The position numbers and the translations under genes are program-made. This document shows positions 32,218 through 46,100 of a stretch of DNA of 64,000 nucleotides, piece after piece. The notes beneath the pieces were generated by a model. The model was not told where the DNA came from, did no database searches, and saw only the letters and a program-made list of their open reading frames with translations. Every line of letters begins with the position of its first letter. Position 1 is the first letter of the stretch. Source of the DNA: Rhabditoides inermis (Eukaryota; Nematoda; Chromadorea; Rhabditida; Rhabditidae); the NCBI GenBank assembly GCA_963966185.1, contig CAWZYM010000205.1:627501-691500 (forward strand), in the 5' to 3' direction.

Positions 32218-34140
32218 CTTCCGGAGAGATATCTCTTTTCAAAGTCTACTCTAACTACTCATTTTTTCTAGAAAGTTTCTTCAATACCTGAGAACGCAAA
32301 ATTCCAAATATCTCGTCAATAGCGATCTTCTGATCATAGTTATCACCTAATCTCTTAACTATGGAGAAAAATTTCAAAATATTTCAATCAGAATCAAATT
32401 TGGAGAGTAGGTGAATCGACCTATAAAAAATCGATAGCCGCGATACCAGCTGCCTGTGACCTCATCTTCATGCCCAAATAGGCGAATGTACCCAAAATGC
32501 ACCCAAATTTCATGATCTTCGATTTCTATAAAAATTGGATAGAAGAAAGATTACGTATAATAGATTATAGAAACTGGTTTCCTTTTTCGAAAAGTCACCA
32601 AATATGGCGAATATCATCGACTTTTCGTACAGACGAGATAGAGGGTCCAATTTGTAAACTTAAGCTTTTATGGGCAAAAAAGCCCTTCTGTCAAAGTTTC
32701 AGATCGATCGGACTTTGTCTTCATACAGTATTAGACATTTTCTGAGCGCGCGTTACTTGCTGGGGTCGCGCCCACCGGATTGCTCGCTACCAGCCGGCAG
32801 GTCAACCGATCGATATCGAATAGTTGGCATTCGCAATCACTGATCCATATTCACTCAGTTGTGTTTTTTTTGATAGGAATATGTGTAAATATAACAATAA
32901 TGAATTGAGTCAATTAAAAAAGACAAAACTTCTATCTTCAACGAACAACTTTGACAAAACGAAAAGTTGAAGGTTGAAAGTTAAGTAAAATGTTTCGAGA
33001 CGTCAATAGATAGTGATTTCTAACGATAAAATCATTCTCAAACTGTTTCAAACTTCTTCACACGTGCGCACAACGTGTTAGGGCGCGCCAGCCGGCTTCT
33101 TTTCTCGAAGTAATTGTAGACGTAATATAGAACTATGTACTGCTTCTTTTTTTAGTTGAAACTAAGTTTTGAGTTTATTACTTGTACTCTGGTATATATT
33201 CAGCCAGAAATTCCGCTTTTTGATGCAGTACAGTGTCGAGTGGAAGTGAGGTGAGGTGAGAATTGAGTTCACCTTACATGTCATTTGGCAAGCACAGGCG
33301 GTCAAATTATATTTTTGAACGTGAAAGAGTAGACAGTAGGGAGAGAAGACAGTATAGAAGAGATTAGTATTTTTTTGTTTAAAAAAGTTTTTACATAACT
33401 GTCTCTCGAATGTCGCAGTGACTACTTGTCACCGAAGAGGGGACATGAAAGTATACAAGATAGAGAATAGGAGAGAGAGGGGGGGGGGAAGAATAGGAGA
33501 GAGAAAAAAGGAGAGAGAAAAGAGGAGAGAGAAGGGAGAGTAGACTAATAATAACTGTCTCTCGAAAGTCGCATTGATAGTGATTACTGCAGATGTGAGA
33601 GTGAGAGTGGAAGAGGTGACGAGAGGTGAAAGTAGACAGAAAAAACATAGTAATGCCTCTAGAAAGTTGTTATCACAGTAGAATAAAAAGATGCAGTAGA
33701 CAAACAAGAGCATTGTACTAGTATTGTCTCTAAAAAGTTGACAGTAGACAATAGAGAATATAATACTGTTTCTAGAGAATATAATACTGAGAGAGAAAAA
33801 GAGAAAGAGATAGCGAGACAGTGGGAGAGGGAGAAGAGATAGAGGAGAGATAAGGAGAGTAGACAGAACAGTGTAGAGGAGAAAGAGATGGGGCGGTGTA
33901 CATTTGTGAAACATAAAATGAGTGAAAAAGAAGTAGGAGAGATAGTTAGAAAATACAAAAAAATTAAAAAGCTACATATACAAAATATGAACACTTCAAC
34001 TACAACCTTTGCATGTATGTATCTTCGCAAGAGTCATTAGAGAGCAATCAACTATCAAACATGCAAGACGAACTATTCTTCTATTTTTCTATTTTTGTAT
34101 AACTAGTGCGGAGGCGCGCGACAGCGCGCCGGAGCGCTAG
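32157..34140 (+). mobile_element. Helentron-like copy C, full-length 1,984 bp
   Basis: It starts TCCCCCTTTCATAC directly after the CTAG of copy B and ends at CTAG 34138-34140 after the hairpin GGCGCGC-GACA-GCGCGCC. The array unit resumes at once (TTCTACACCAC). The interior is GA-rich without a long coding frame; open frames are low-complexity Leu/Ser repeats. Confidence 0.8.
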
Positions 34141-37100
34141 TTCTACACCACAATAAATAAGAGATGGGAGGTTCAAAACACAGTATGTCTATATCTCTCT
34201 AGTTTACCTGCCTCTCTTGTATCCCTCGTTCGCATCGGTGTATTCGCTCGCCAGGGCCAATGGGATAACTAGAGTCTCACCTTTTTGCCCGCTTTTTAAG
34301 GGATCGTTGTAGTTTCTACACCACAATAAATAACAGATGGGGGGTTCAAAACACAGTATGTCTATATCTCTCTAGTTTACCTGCCTCTCTTGTATCCCTC
34401 GTTCGCATCGGTGTATTCGCTCGCCAGGGCCAATGGGATAACTAGAGTCTCACCTTTTTGCCCGCTTTTTAAGGGATCGTTGTAGTTTCTACACCACAAT
34501 AAATAAGAGATGGGGGGTTCAAAACACAGTATGTCTATATCTCTCTAGTTTACCTGCCTCTCTTGTATCCCTCGTTCGCATCGGTGTATTCGCTCGCCAG
34601 GGCCAATGGGATAACTAGAGTCTCACCTTTTTGCCCGCTTTTTATGGGATCGTTGTAGTTTCTACACCACAATAAATAAGAGATGGGGGGTTCAAAACAC
34701 AGTTTGTCTATATCTCTCTAGTTTACCTGCCTCTCTTGTATCCCTCGTTCGCATCGGTGTATTCGCTCGCCAGGGCCAATGGGATAACTAGAGTCTCACC
34801 TTTTTGCCCGCTTTTTAAGGGATCGTTGTAGTTTCTACACCACAATAAATAAGAGATGGGGGGTTCAAAACACAGTATGTCTATATCTCTCTAGTTTACC
34901 TGCCTCTCTTGTATCCCTCGTTCGCATCGGTGTATTCGCTCGCCAGGGCCAATGGGATAACTAGAGTCTCACCTTTTTGCCCGCTTTTTAAGGGATCGTT
35001 GTAGTTTCTACACCACAATAAATAACAGATAGGGGGTTCAAAACACAGTATGTCTATATCTCTCTAGTTTACCTGCCTCTCTTGTATCCCTCGTTCGCAT
35101 CGGTGTATTCGCTCGCCAGGGCCAATGGGATAACTAGAGTCTCACCTTTTTGCCCGCTTTTTAAGGGATCGTTGTAGTTTCTACACCACATTAAATAACA
35201 GATAGGGGGTTCGAAACACAGTATTTCTATATCTCTCTAGTTTACCTGCCTCTCTTGTATCCCTCGTTCGCATCGGTGTATTCGCTCGCCAGGGCCAATG
35301 GGATAACTAGAGTCTCACCTTTTTGCCCGCTTTTTAAGGGATCGTTGTAGTTTCTAAACCACAATAAATAACAGATGGGGGGTTCAAAACACAGTATGTC
35401 TATATCTCTCTAGTTTACCTGCCTCTCTTGTATCCCTCGTTCGCATCGGTGTATTCGCTCGCCAGGGCCAATGGGATAACTAGAGTCTCTCCTTTTTGCC
35501 CGCTTTTTAAGGGATCGTTGTAGTTTCTACACCACATTAAATAACAGATAGGGGGTTCAAAACACAGTATTTCTATATCTCTCTAGTTTACCTGCCTCTC
35601 TTGTATCCCTCGTTCGCATCGGTGTATTCGCTCGCCAGGGCCAATGGGATAACTAGAGTCTCACCTTTTGCCCGCTTTTTAAGGGATCGTTGTAGTTTCT
35701 ACACCACAATAAATAACAGATGGGGGGGTTCAAAACACAGTATGTCTATATCTCTCTAGTTTACCTGCCTCTCTTGTATCCCTCGTTCGCATCGGTGTAT
35801 TCGCTCGCCAGGGCCAATGGGATAACTAGAGTCTCACCTTTTGCCCGCTTTTAAGGGATCGTTGTAGTTTCTACACCACAATAAATAACAGATGGGGGTT
35901 CAAAACACAGTATGTCTATATCTCTAGTTTACCTGCCTCTCTTGTATCCCTTGTTCGCATCGGTGTATTCGCTCGCCAGGGCCAATGGGATAACTAGAGT
36001 CTCACCTTTTTGCCCGCTTTTTAAGGGATCGTTGTAGTTTCTACACCACAATAAACAACAGATGGGGAGTTCAAAACACAGTATGTCTATATCTCTCTAG
36101 TTTACCTGCCTCTCTTGTATCCCTCGTTCGCATCGGTGTATTCGCTCGCCAGGGCCAATGGGATAACTAAAGTCTCACCTTTTTGCCCGCCTTTTAAGGG
36201 ATCGTTGTAGTTTCTACACCACAATAAATAAGAGATGGGGGGTTCAACACACAGTTTGTCTATATCTCTCTAGTTTACCTGCCTCTCTTGTATCCCTCGT
36301 TCGCATCGGTGTATTCGCTCGCCAGGGCCAATGGGATAACTAGAGTCTCACCTTTTTGCCCGCTTTTTAAGGGATCGTTGTAGTTTCTACACCACAATAA
36401 ATAAGAGATGGGGGGTTCAAAACACAGTATGTCTATATCTCTCTAGTTTACCTGCCTCTCTTGTATCCCTCGTTCGCATCGGTGTATTCGCTCGCCAGGG
36501 CCAATGGGATAACTAGAGTCTCACCTTTTTGCCCGCTTTTTAAGGGATCGTTGTAGTTTCTACACCACAATAAATAACAGATGGGGGGTTCAAAACACAG
36601 TATGTCTATATCTGTCTAGTTTACCTGCCTCTCTTGTATCCCTCGTTCGCATCGGTGTATTCGCTCGCCAGGGCCAATGGGATAACTAGGGTCTCACCTT
36701 TTTGCCCGCTTTTTAATGGATCGTTGTAGTTTCTACACCACAATAAATAACAGATGGGGGGTTCAAAACACAGTATGTCTATATCTCTCTAGTTTACCTG
36801 CCTCTCTTGTATCCCTCGTTCGCATCGGTGTATTCGCTCGCCAGGGCCAATGGGATAACTAGAGTCTCACCTTTTTGCCCGCTTTTTAAGGGATCGTTGT
36901 AGTTTCTACACCACATTAAAAACCAGATAGGGGGTTCAAAACACAGTATTTCTATATCTCTCTAGTTTACCTGCCTCTCTTGTATCCCTCGTTCGCATCG
37001 GTGTATTCGCTCGCCAGGGCCAATGGGATAACTAGAGTCTCACCTTTTTGCCCGCTTTTTAAGGGATCGTTGTAGTTTCTAAACCACAATAAATAACAGA

Positions 37101-40100
37101 TGGGGGGTTCAAAACACAGTATGTCTATATCTCTCTAGTTTACCTGCCTCTCTTGTATCCCTCGTTCGCATCGGTGTATTCGCTCGCCAGGGCCAATGCC
37201 AATGGGATAACTAGAGTCTCACCTTTTTGCCCGCTTTTTAAGGGATCGTTGTAGTTTTTTAACCACAATAAATAACAGATGGGGGGTTCAAAACACAGTA
37301 TGTCTATATCTCTCTAGTTTACCTGCCTCTCTTGTATCCCTCGTTCGCATCGGTGTATTCGCTCGCCAGGGCCAATGGGATAACTAGAGTCTCACCTTTT
37401 TGCCCGCTTTTTAAGGGATCGTTGTAGTTTCTACACCACAATAAATAAGAGATGGGGGGTTCAAAACACAGTAAAACACACGTTCGCATCGGTGTATTCG
37501 CTCGCCAGGGCCAATGGGATAACTAGAGTCTCACCTTTTTGCCCGCTTTTTAAGGGATCGTTGTAGTTTCTACACCACAATAAATAAGAGATGGGGGGTT
37601 CAAAACACAGTATGTCTATATCTCTCTAGTTTACCTGCCTCTCTTGTATCCCTCGTTCGCATCGGTGTATTCGCTCGCCAGGGCCAATGGGATAACTAGA
37701 GTCTCACCTTTTTGCCCGCTTTTTAAGGGATCGTTGTAGTTTCTACACCACAATAAATAACAGATGGGGGGTTCAAAACACAGTATGTCTATATCTCTCT
37801 AGTTTACCTGCCTCTCTTGTATCCCTCGTTCGCATCGGTGTATTCGCTCGCCAGGGCCAATGGGATAACTAGAGTCTCACCTTTTTGCCCGCTTTTTAAG
37901 GGATCGTTGTAGTTTCTACACCACAATAAATAACAGATGGGGGGTTCAAAACACAGTATGTCTATATCTCTCTAGTTTACCTGCCTCTCTTGTATCCCTC
38001 GTTCGCATCGGTGTATTCGCTCGCCAGGGCCAATGGGATAACTAGAGTCTCACCTTTTTGCCCGCTTTTTAAGGGATCGTTGTAGTTTCTACACCACAAT
38101 AAATAACAGATGGGGGGTTCAAAACACAGTATGTCTATATCTCTCTAGTTTACCTGCCTCTCTTGTATCCCTCGTTCGCATCGGTGTATTCGCTCGCCAG
38201 GGCCAATGGGATAACTAGAGTCTCACCTTTTTGCCCGCTTTTTAAGGGATCGTTGTAGTTTCTACACCACAATAAATAACAGATGGGGGGTTCAAAACAC
38301 AGTATGTCTATATCTCTCTAGTTTACCTGCCTCTCTTGTATCCCTCGTTCGCATCGGTGTATTCGCTCGCCAGGGCCAATGGGATAACTAGAGTCTCACC
38401 TTTTTGCCCGCTTTTTAAGGGATCGTTGTAGTTTCTACACCACATTAAATAACAGATAGGGAATTCAAAACACAGTATTTCTATATCTCTCTAGTTTACC
38501 TGCCTCTCTTGTATCCCTCGTTCGCATCGGTGTATTCGCTCGCCAGGGCCAATGGGATAACTAGAGTCTCACCTTTTTGCCCGCTTTTTAAGGGATCGTT
38601 GTAGTTTCTAAACCACAATAAATAACAGATGGGGGGTTCAAAACACAGTATGTCTATATCTCTCTAGTTTACCTGCCTCTCTTGTATCCCTCGTTCGCAT
38701 CGGTGTATTCGCTCGCCAGGGCCAATGGGATAACTAGAGTCTCACCTTTTTGCCCGCTTTTCAAGGGATCGTTGTAGTTTCTAAACCACAATAAATTACA
38801 GATGGGGGGTTCAAAACACAGTATGTCTATATCTCTCTAGTTTACCTGCCTCTCTTGTATCCCTCGTTCGCATCGGTGTATTCGCTCGCCAGGGCCAATG
38901 GGATAACTAGAGTCTCTCCTTTTTGCCCGCTTTTTAAGGGATCGTTGTAGTTTCTACACCACATTAAATAACAGATAGGGGTTCAAAACACAGTATTTCT
39001 ATATCTCTCTAGTTTACCTGCCTCTCTTGTATCCCTCGTTCGCATCGGTGTATTCGCTCGCCAGGGCCAATGGGATAACTAGAGTCTCACCTTTTTGCCC
39101 GCTTTTTAAGGGATCGTTGTAGTTTCTAAACCACAATAAAAAAAACAGATGGGGGGTTCAAAACACAGTATGTCTATATCTCTCTAGTTTACCTGCCTCT
39201 CTTGTATCCCTCGTTCGCATCGGTGTATTCGCTCGCCAGGGCCAATGGGATAACTAGAGTCTCACCTTTTTGCCCGCTTTTCAAGGGATCGTTGTAGTTT
39301 CTAAACCACAATAAATAACAGATGGGGGGTTCAAAACACAGTATGTCTATATCTCTCTAGTTTACCTGCCTCTCTTGTATCCCTCGTTCGCATCGGTGTA
39401 TTCGCTCGCCAGGGCCAATGGGATAACTAGAGTCTCTCCTTTTTGCCCGCTTTTTAAGGGATCGTTGTAGTTTCTACACCACATTAAATAACAGATAGGG
39501 GTTCAAAACACAGTATTTCTATATCTCTCTAGTTTACCTGCCTCTCTTGTATCCCTCGTTCGCATCGGTGTATTCGCTCGCCAGGGCCAATGGGATAACT
39601 AGAGTCTCACCTTTTTGCCCGCTTTTTAAGGGATCGTTGTAGTTTCTAAACCACAATAAAAAAACAGATGGGGGGTTCAAAACACAGTATGTCTATATCT
39701 CTCTAGTTTACCTGCCTCTCTTGTATCCCTCGTTCGCATCGGTGTATTCGCTCGCCAGGGCCAATGGGATAACTAGAGTCTCACCTTTTTGCCCACTTCT
39801 TAAGGGATCGTTTTAGTTTCTACACCACAATAAATAACAGATGGGGGGTTCAAAACACAGTATGTCTATATCTCTCTAGTTTACCTGCCTCTCTTGTATC
39901 CCTCGTTCGCATCGGTGTATTCGCTCGCCAGGGCCAATGGGATAACTAGAGTCTCACCTTTTTGCCCGCTTTTTAAGGGATCGTTGTAGTTTCTACACCA
40001 CAATAAATAACAGATGGGGGTTCAAAACACAGTATGTCTATATCTCTAGTTTACCTGCCTCTCTTGTATCCCTCGTTCGCATCGGTGTATTCGCTCGCCA

Positions 40101-43100
40101 GGGCCAATGGGATAACTAGAGTCTCACCTTTTTGCCCGCTTTTTAAGGGATCGTTGTAGTTTCTACACCACAATAAACAACAGATGGGGGGTTCAAAACA
40201 CAGTATGTCTATATCTCTCTAGTTTACCTGCCTCTCTTGTATCCCTCGTTCGCATCGGTGTATTCGCTCGCCAGGGCCAATGGGATAACTAGAGTCTCAC
40301 CTTTTTGCCCGCTTTTTAAGGGATCGTTGTAGTTTCTACACCACAATAAATAACAGATGGGGGGTTCAAAACACAGTATGTCTATATCTGTCTAGTTTAC
40401 CTGCCTCTCTTGTATCCCTCGTTCGCATCGGTGTATTCGCTCGCCAGGGCCAATGCCAATGGGATAACTAGAGTCTCACCTTTTTGCCCGCTTTTTAAGG
40501 GATCGTTGTAGTTTCTGAACCACAATAAATAACAGATGGGGGGTTCAAAACACAGTATGTCTATATCTCTCTAGTTTACCTGCCTCTCTTGTATCCCTCG
40601 TTCGCATCGGTGTATTCGCTCGCCAGGGCCAATGGGATAACTAGAGTCTCACCTTTTTGCCCGCTTTTTAAGGGATCGTTGTAGTTTCTACACCACAATA
40701 AATAAGAGATGGGGGGGTTCAAAACACAGTAAAACACACGTTCGCATCGGTGTATTCGCTCGCCAGGGCCAATGGGATAACTAGAGTCTCACCTTTTTGC
40801 CCGCTTTTTAAGGGATCGTTGTAGTTTCTACACCACAATAAATAACAGATGGGGGGTTCAAAACACAGTAAAACACACGTTCGCATCGGTGTATTCGCTC
40901 GCCAGGGCCAATGGGATAACTAGAGTCTCACCTTTTTGCCCGCTTTTTAAGGGATCGTTGTAGTTTCTACACCACAATAAATAAGAGATGGGGGGTTCAA
41001 AACACAGTAAAACACACGTTCGCATCGGTGTATTCGCTCGCCAGGGCCAATGGGATAACTAGAGTCTCACCTTTTTGCCCGCTTTTTAAGGGATCGTTGT
41101 AGTTTCTACACCACAATAAATAACAGATGGGGGGTTCAAAACACAGTATGTCTATATCTCTCTAGTTTACCTGCCTCTCTTGTATCCCTCGTTCGCATCG
41201 GTGTATTCGCTCGCCAGGGCCAATGGGATAACTAGAGTCTCACCTTTTTGCCCGCTTTTTAAGGGATCGTTGTAGTTTCTACACCACAATAAATAACAGA
41301 TGGGGGGTTCAAAACACAGTATGTCTATATCTCTCTAGTTTACCTGCCTCTCTTGTATCCCTCGTTCGCATCGGTGTATTCGCTCGCCAGGGCCAATGGG
41401 ATAACTAGAGTCTCACCTTTTTGCCCGCTTTTTAAGGGATCGTTGTAGTTTCTACACCACATTAAATAACAAATAGGGGGTTCAAAACACAGTATTTCTA
41501 TATCTCTCTAGTTTACCTGCCTCTCTTGTATCCCTCGTTCGCATCGGTGTATTCGCTCGCCAGGGCCAATGGGATAACTAGAGTCTCACCTTTTTGCCCG
41601 CTTTTTAAGGGATCGTTGTAGTTTCTAAACCACAATAAATAACAGATGGGGGGTTCAAAACACAGTATGTCTATATCTCTCTAGTTTACCTGCCTCTCTT
41701 GTATCCCTCGTTCGCATCGGTGTATTCGCTCGCCAGGGCCAATGGGATAACTAGAGTCTCACCTTTTTGCCCGCTTTTCAAGGGATCGTTGTAGTTTCTA
41801 AACCACAATAAATAACAGATGGGGGGTTCAAAACACAGTATGTCTATATCTCTCTAGTTTACCTGCCTCTCTTGTATCCCTCGTTCGCATCGGTGTATTC
41901 GCTCGCCAGGGCCAATGGGATAACTAGAGTCTCTCCTTTTTGTCCGCTTTTTAAGGGATCGTTGTAGTTTCTACACCACATTAAATAACAGATAGGGGTT
42001 CAAAACACAGTATTTCTATATCTCTCTAGTTTACCTGCCTCTCTTGTATCCCTCGTTCGCATCGGTGCATTCGCTCGCCAGGGCCAATGGGATAACTAGA
42101 GTCTCACCTTTTTGCCCGCTTTTTAAGGGATCGTTGTAGTTTCTACACCACAATAAATAACAGATGGGGGGTTCAAAACACAGTATGTCTATATCTCTCT
42201 AGTTTACCTGCCTCTCTTGTATCCCTCGTTCGCATCGGTGTATTCGCTCGCCAGGGCCAATGGGATAACTAGAGTCTCACCTTTTTGCCCGCTTTTTAAG
42301 GGATCGTTGTAGTTTCTAAACCACAATAAATAACAGATGGGGGGTTCAAAACACAGTATGTCTATATCTCTCTAGTTTACCTGCCTCTCTTGTATCCCTC
42401 GTTCGCATCGGTGTATTCGCTCGCCAGGGCCAATGCCAATGGGATAACTAGAGTCTCACCTTTTTGCCCGCTTTTTAAGGGATCGTTGTAGTTTCTAAAC
42501 CACAATAAATAACAGATGGGGGGTTCAAAACACAGTATGTCTATATCTCTCTAGTTTACCTGCCTCTCTTGTATCCCTCGTTCGCATCGGTGTATTCGCT
42601 CGCCAGGGCCAATGGGATAACTAGAGTCTCACCTTTTTGCCCGCTTTTTAAGGGATCGTTGTAGTTTCTACACCACAATAAATAAAAGATGGGGGGTTCA
42701 AAAGTCAAAACACAGTAAAACACACGTTCGCATCGGTGTATTCGCTCGCCAGGGCCAATGGGATAACTAGAGTCTCACCTTTTTGCCCGCTTTTTAAGGG
42801 ATCGTTGTAGTTTCTAAACCACAATAAATAACAGATGAGGGGTTCAAAACACAGTATGTCTATATCTCTCTAGTTTACCTGCCTCTCTTGTATCCCTCGT
42901 TCGCATCGGTGTATTCGCTCGCCAGGGCCAATGGGATAACTAGAGTCTCACCTTTTTGCCCGCTTTTTAAGGGATCGTTGTAGTTTCTACACCACAATAA
43001 ATAACAGATGGGGGGTTCAAAACACAGTATGTCTATATCTCTCTAGTTTACCTGCCTCTCTTGTATCCCTCGTTCGCATCGGTGTATTCGCTCGCCAGGG

Positions 43101-46100
43101 CCAATGGGATAACTAGAGTCTCACCTTTTTGCCCGCTTTTTAAGGGATCGTTGTAGTTTCTACACCACATTAAATAACAGATAGGGGGTTCAAAACACAG
43201 TATTTCTATATCTCTCTAGTTTACCTGCCTCTCTTGTATCCCTCGTTCGCATCGGTGTATTCGCTCGCCAGGGCCAATGGGATAACTAGAGTCTCACCTT
43301 TTTGCCCGCTTTTGAAGGGATCGTTGTAGTTTCTAAACCACAATAAATAACAGATGGGGGGTTCAAAACACAGTATGTCTATATCTCTCTAGTTTACCTG
43401 CCTCTCTTGTATCCCTCGTTCGCATCGGTGCATTCGCTCGCCAGGGCCAATGAGATAACTAGAGTCTCAGCTTTTTGCCCGCTTTTTAAATGATCGTTGT
43501 AGTTTCTAAACCACAATAAATAACAGATGGGGGGTACACAGTATGTCTATATCTCTCTAGTTTACCTGCCTCTCTTGTATCCCTCGTTCGCATCGGTGTA
43601 TTCGCTCGCCAGGGCCAATGGGATAACTAGAGTCTCACCTTTTTGCCCGCTTTTTAAGGGATCGTTGTAGTTTCTACACCACAATAAATAACAGATGGGG
43701 GAATCAAAACACAGTATGTCTATATCTCTCTAGTTTACCTGCCTCTCTTGTATCCCTCGTTCGCATCGGTGAATTCGCTCGCCAGGGCCAATGGGATAAC
43801 TAGAGTCTCACCTTTTTGCCCGCTTTTTAAGGGATCGTTGTAGTTTCTACACCACAATAAATAACAGATAGGGGTTCGAAACACAGTATGTCTATATCTC
43901 TCTAGTTTACCTGCCTCTCTTGTATTCCTCGTTCGCATCGGTGTATTCGCTCGCCAGGGCCAATGGGATAACTCGAGTCTCACCTTTTTGCCCGCTTTTT
44001 AGGGGATCGTTGTAGTTTCTACACCACAATAAATAACAGATGGGAGTTCAAAACACAGTATGTCTATATCTCTCTAGTTTACCCGCCTCTCTTGTATCCC
44101 TCGTTCGCATCGGTGTATTCGCTCGCCAGGGCCAACGGGACAACTAGAGTCTCACCTTTTTGCCCGCTTTTTAAGGGATCGTTGTAGTTTCTACACCACA
44201 ATAAATAACAGATAGGGGTTCGAAACACAGTATGTCTATATCTCTCTAGTTTACCTGCCTCTCTTGTATCCCTCGTTCGCATCGGTGTATTCGCTCGCCA
44301 GGGCCAATGGGATAACTCGAGTCTCACCTTTTTGCCCGCTTTTTAAGGGATTGTTGTAGTTTCTAAACCACATGAAAATAACAGATGAGAGGTTCAAAAA
44401 AACAATATTTCTATATCTCTCTAGTTTACTTACCTGCCTCTCTTGTATCCCTCGTTCGCATCGGTGTATTCGCTCGCCAGGGCCAATGGGATAACTCGAG
44501 TCTCACCTTTTTGCCCGCTTTTTAAGGGATCGTTGTAGTTTCTACACTACAATAAATAACAGATGGGGGTTCAAAAAACAGTATTTTCTATATCTCTCTA
44601 GTTTACTTACCTGCCTCTCTTGTATCCCTCGTTCGCATCGGTGTATTCGCTCGCCAGGGCCAATGGGATAACTCGAGTCTCACCTTTTTGCCCGCTTTTT
44701 AAGGGATCGTTGTAGTTTCTACACCACAATAAATAACAGATGGAGGGTTCAAAACACAGTATGTCTATATCTCTCTAGTTTACCTGCCTCTCTTGTATCC
44801 CTCGTTCGCATCGGTGTATTCGCTCGCCAGGGCCAATGGGATAACTAGAGTCTCACCTTTTTGCCCGCTTTTTAAGGGATCGTTGTAGTTTCTACACCAC
44901 AGTAAATAACAGATGGGGGTTCAAAACACAGTATGTCTATATCTCTCTAGTTTACCTGCCTCTCTTGTATCCCTCGTTCGCATCGGTGTATTCGCTCGCC
45001 AGGGCCAATGGGATAACTAGAGTCTCACCTTTTTGCCCGCTTTTTAAGGGATCGTTGTAGTTTCTACACCACAATAAATAAGAGATGGGGGGTTCAAAAC
45101 ACAGTATGTCTATATCTCTCTAGTTTACCTGCCTCTCTTGTATCCCTCGTTCGCATCGGTGTATTCGCTCGCCAGGGCCAATGGGATAACTAGAGTCTCA
45201 CCTTTTTGCCCGCTTTTTAAGGGATCGTTGTAGTTTCTACACCACAATAAATAAGAGATGGGGGGGGGGGGGTTCAAAACACAGTATGTCTATATCTCTC
45301 TAGTTTACCTGCCTCTCTTGTATCCCTCGTTCGCATCGGTGTATTCGCTCGCCAGGGCCAATGGGATAACTAGAATCTCACCTTTTTGCCCGTTTTTTAA
45401 GGGATTGTTGTAGTTTCTACACCACAATAAATAACAGATGGGGGGTTCAAAACACAGTATGTCTATATCTCTCTAGTTTACCTGCCTCTCTTGTATCCCT
45501 CGTTCGCATCGGTGTATTCGCTCGCCAGGGCCAACGGGACAACTAGAGTCTCACCTTTTTGCCCGCTTTTTAAGGGATCGTTGTAGTTTCTACACCACAA
45601 TAAATAACAGATAGGGGTTCGAAACACAGTATGTCTATATCTCTCTAGTTTACCTGCCTCTCTTGTATCCCTCGTTCGCATCGGTGTATTCGCTCGCCAG
45701 GGCCAATGGGATAACTCGAGTCTCACCTTTTTGCCCGATTTTTAAGGGATTGTTGTAGTTTCTCAACCACATAAAAATAACAGATGGGAGGTTCAAAAAA
45801 CAGTATTTCTATATCTCTCTAGTTTACTTACCTGCCTCTCTTGTATCCCTCGTTCGCATCGGTGTACTCGCTCGCCAGGGCCAATGGGATAACTCGAGTC
45901 TCACCTTTTTGCCCGCTTTTTAAGGGATTGTTGTAGTTTCTAAACCACATGAAAATAACAGATGAGGGTTCAAAAAACAGTATTTTCTATATCTCTCTAG
46001 TTTACTTACCTGCCTCTCTTGTATCCCTCGTTCGCATCGGTGTATTCGCTCGCCAGGGCCAATGGGATAACTCGAGTCTCACCTTTTTGCCCGCTTTTTA

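Noticed and set aside
29758..34030. Leu/Ser-rich minus-strand frames in the Helentron cluster as proteins
   Set aside because: They are translations of GA-rich repeat DNA with no domain features.
28596..34140. LTR retrotransposon, with copies A and C as long terminal repeats
   Set aside because: There are no TG...CA ends, no target duplication, and no gag/pol between. The copies are adjacent head-to-tail and end in a hairpin plus CTAG.
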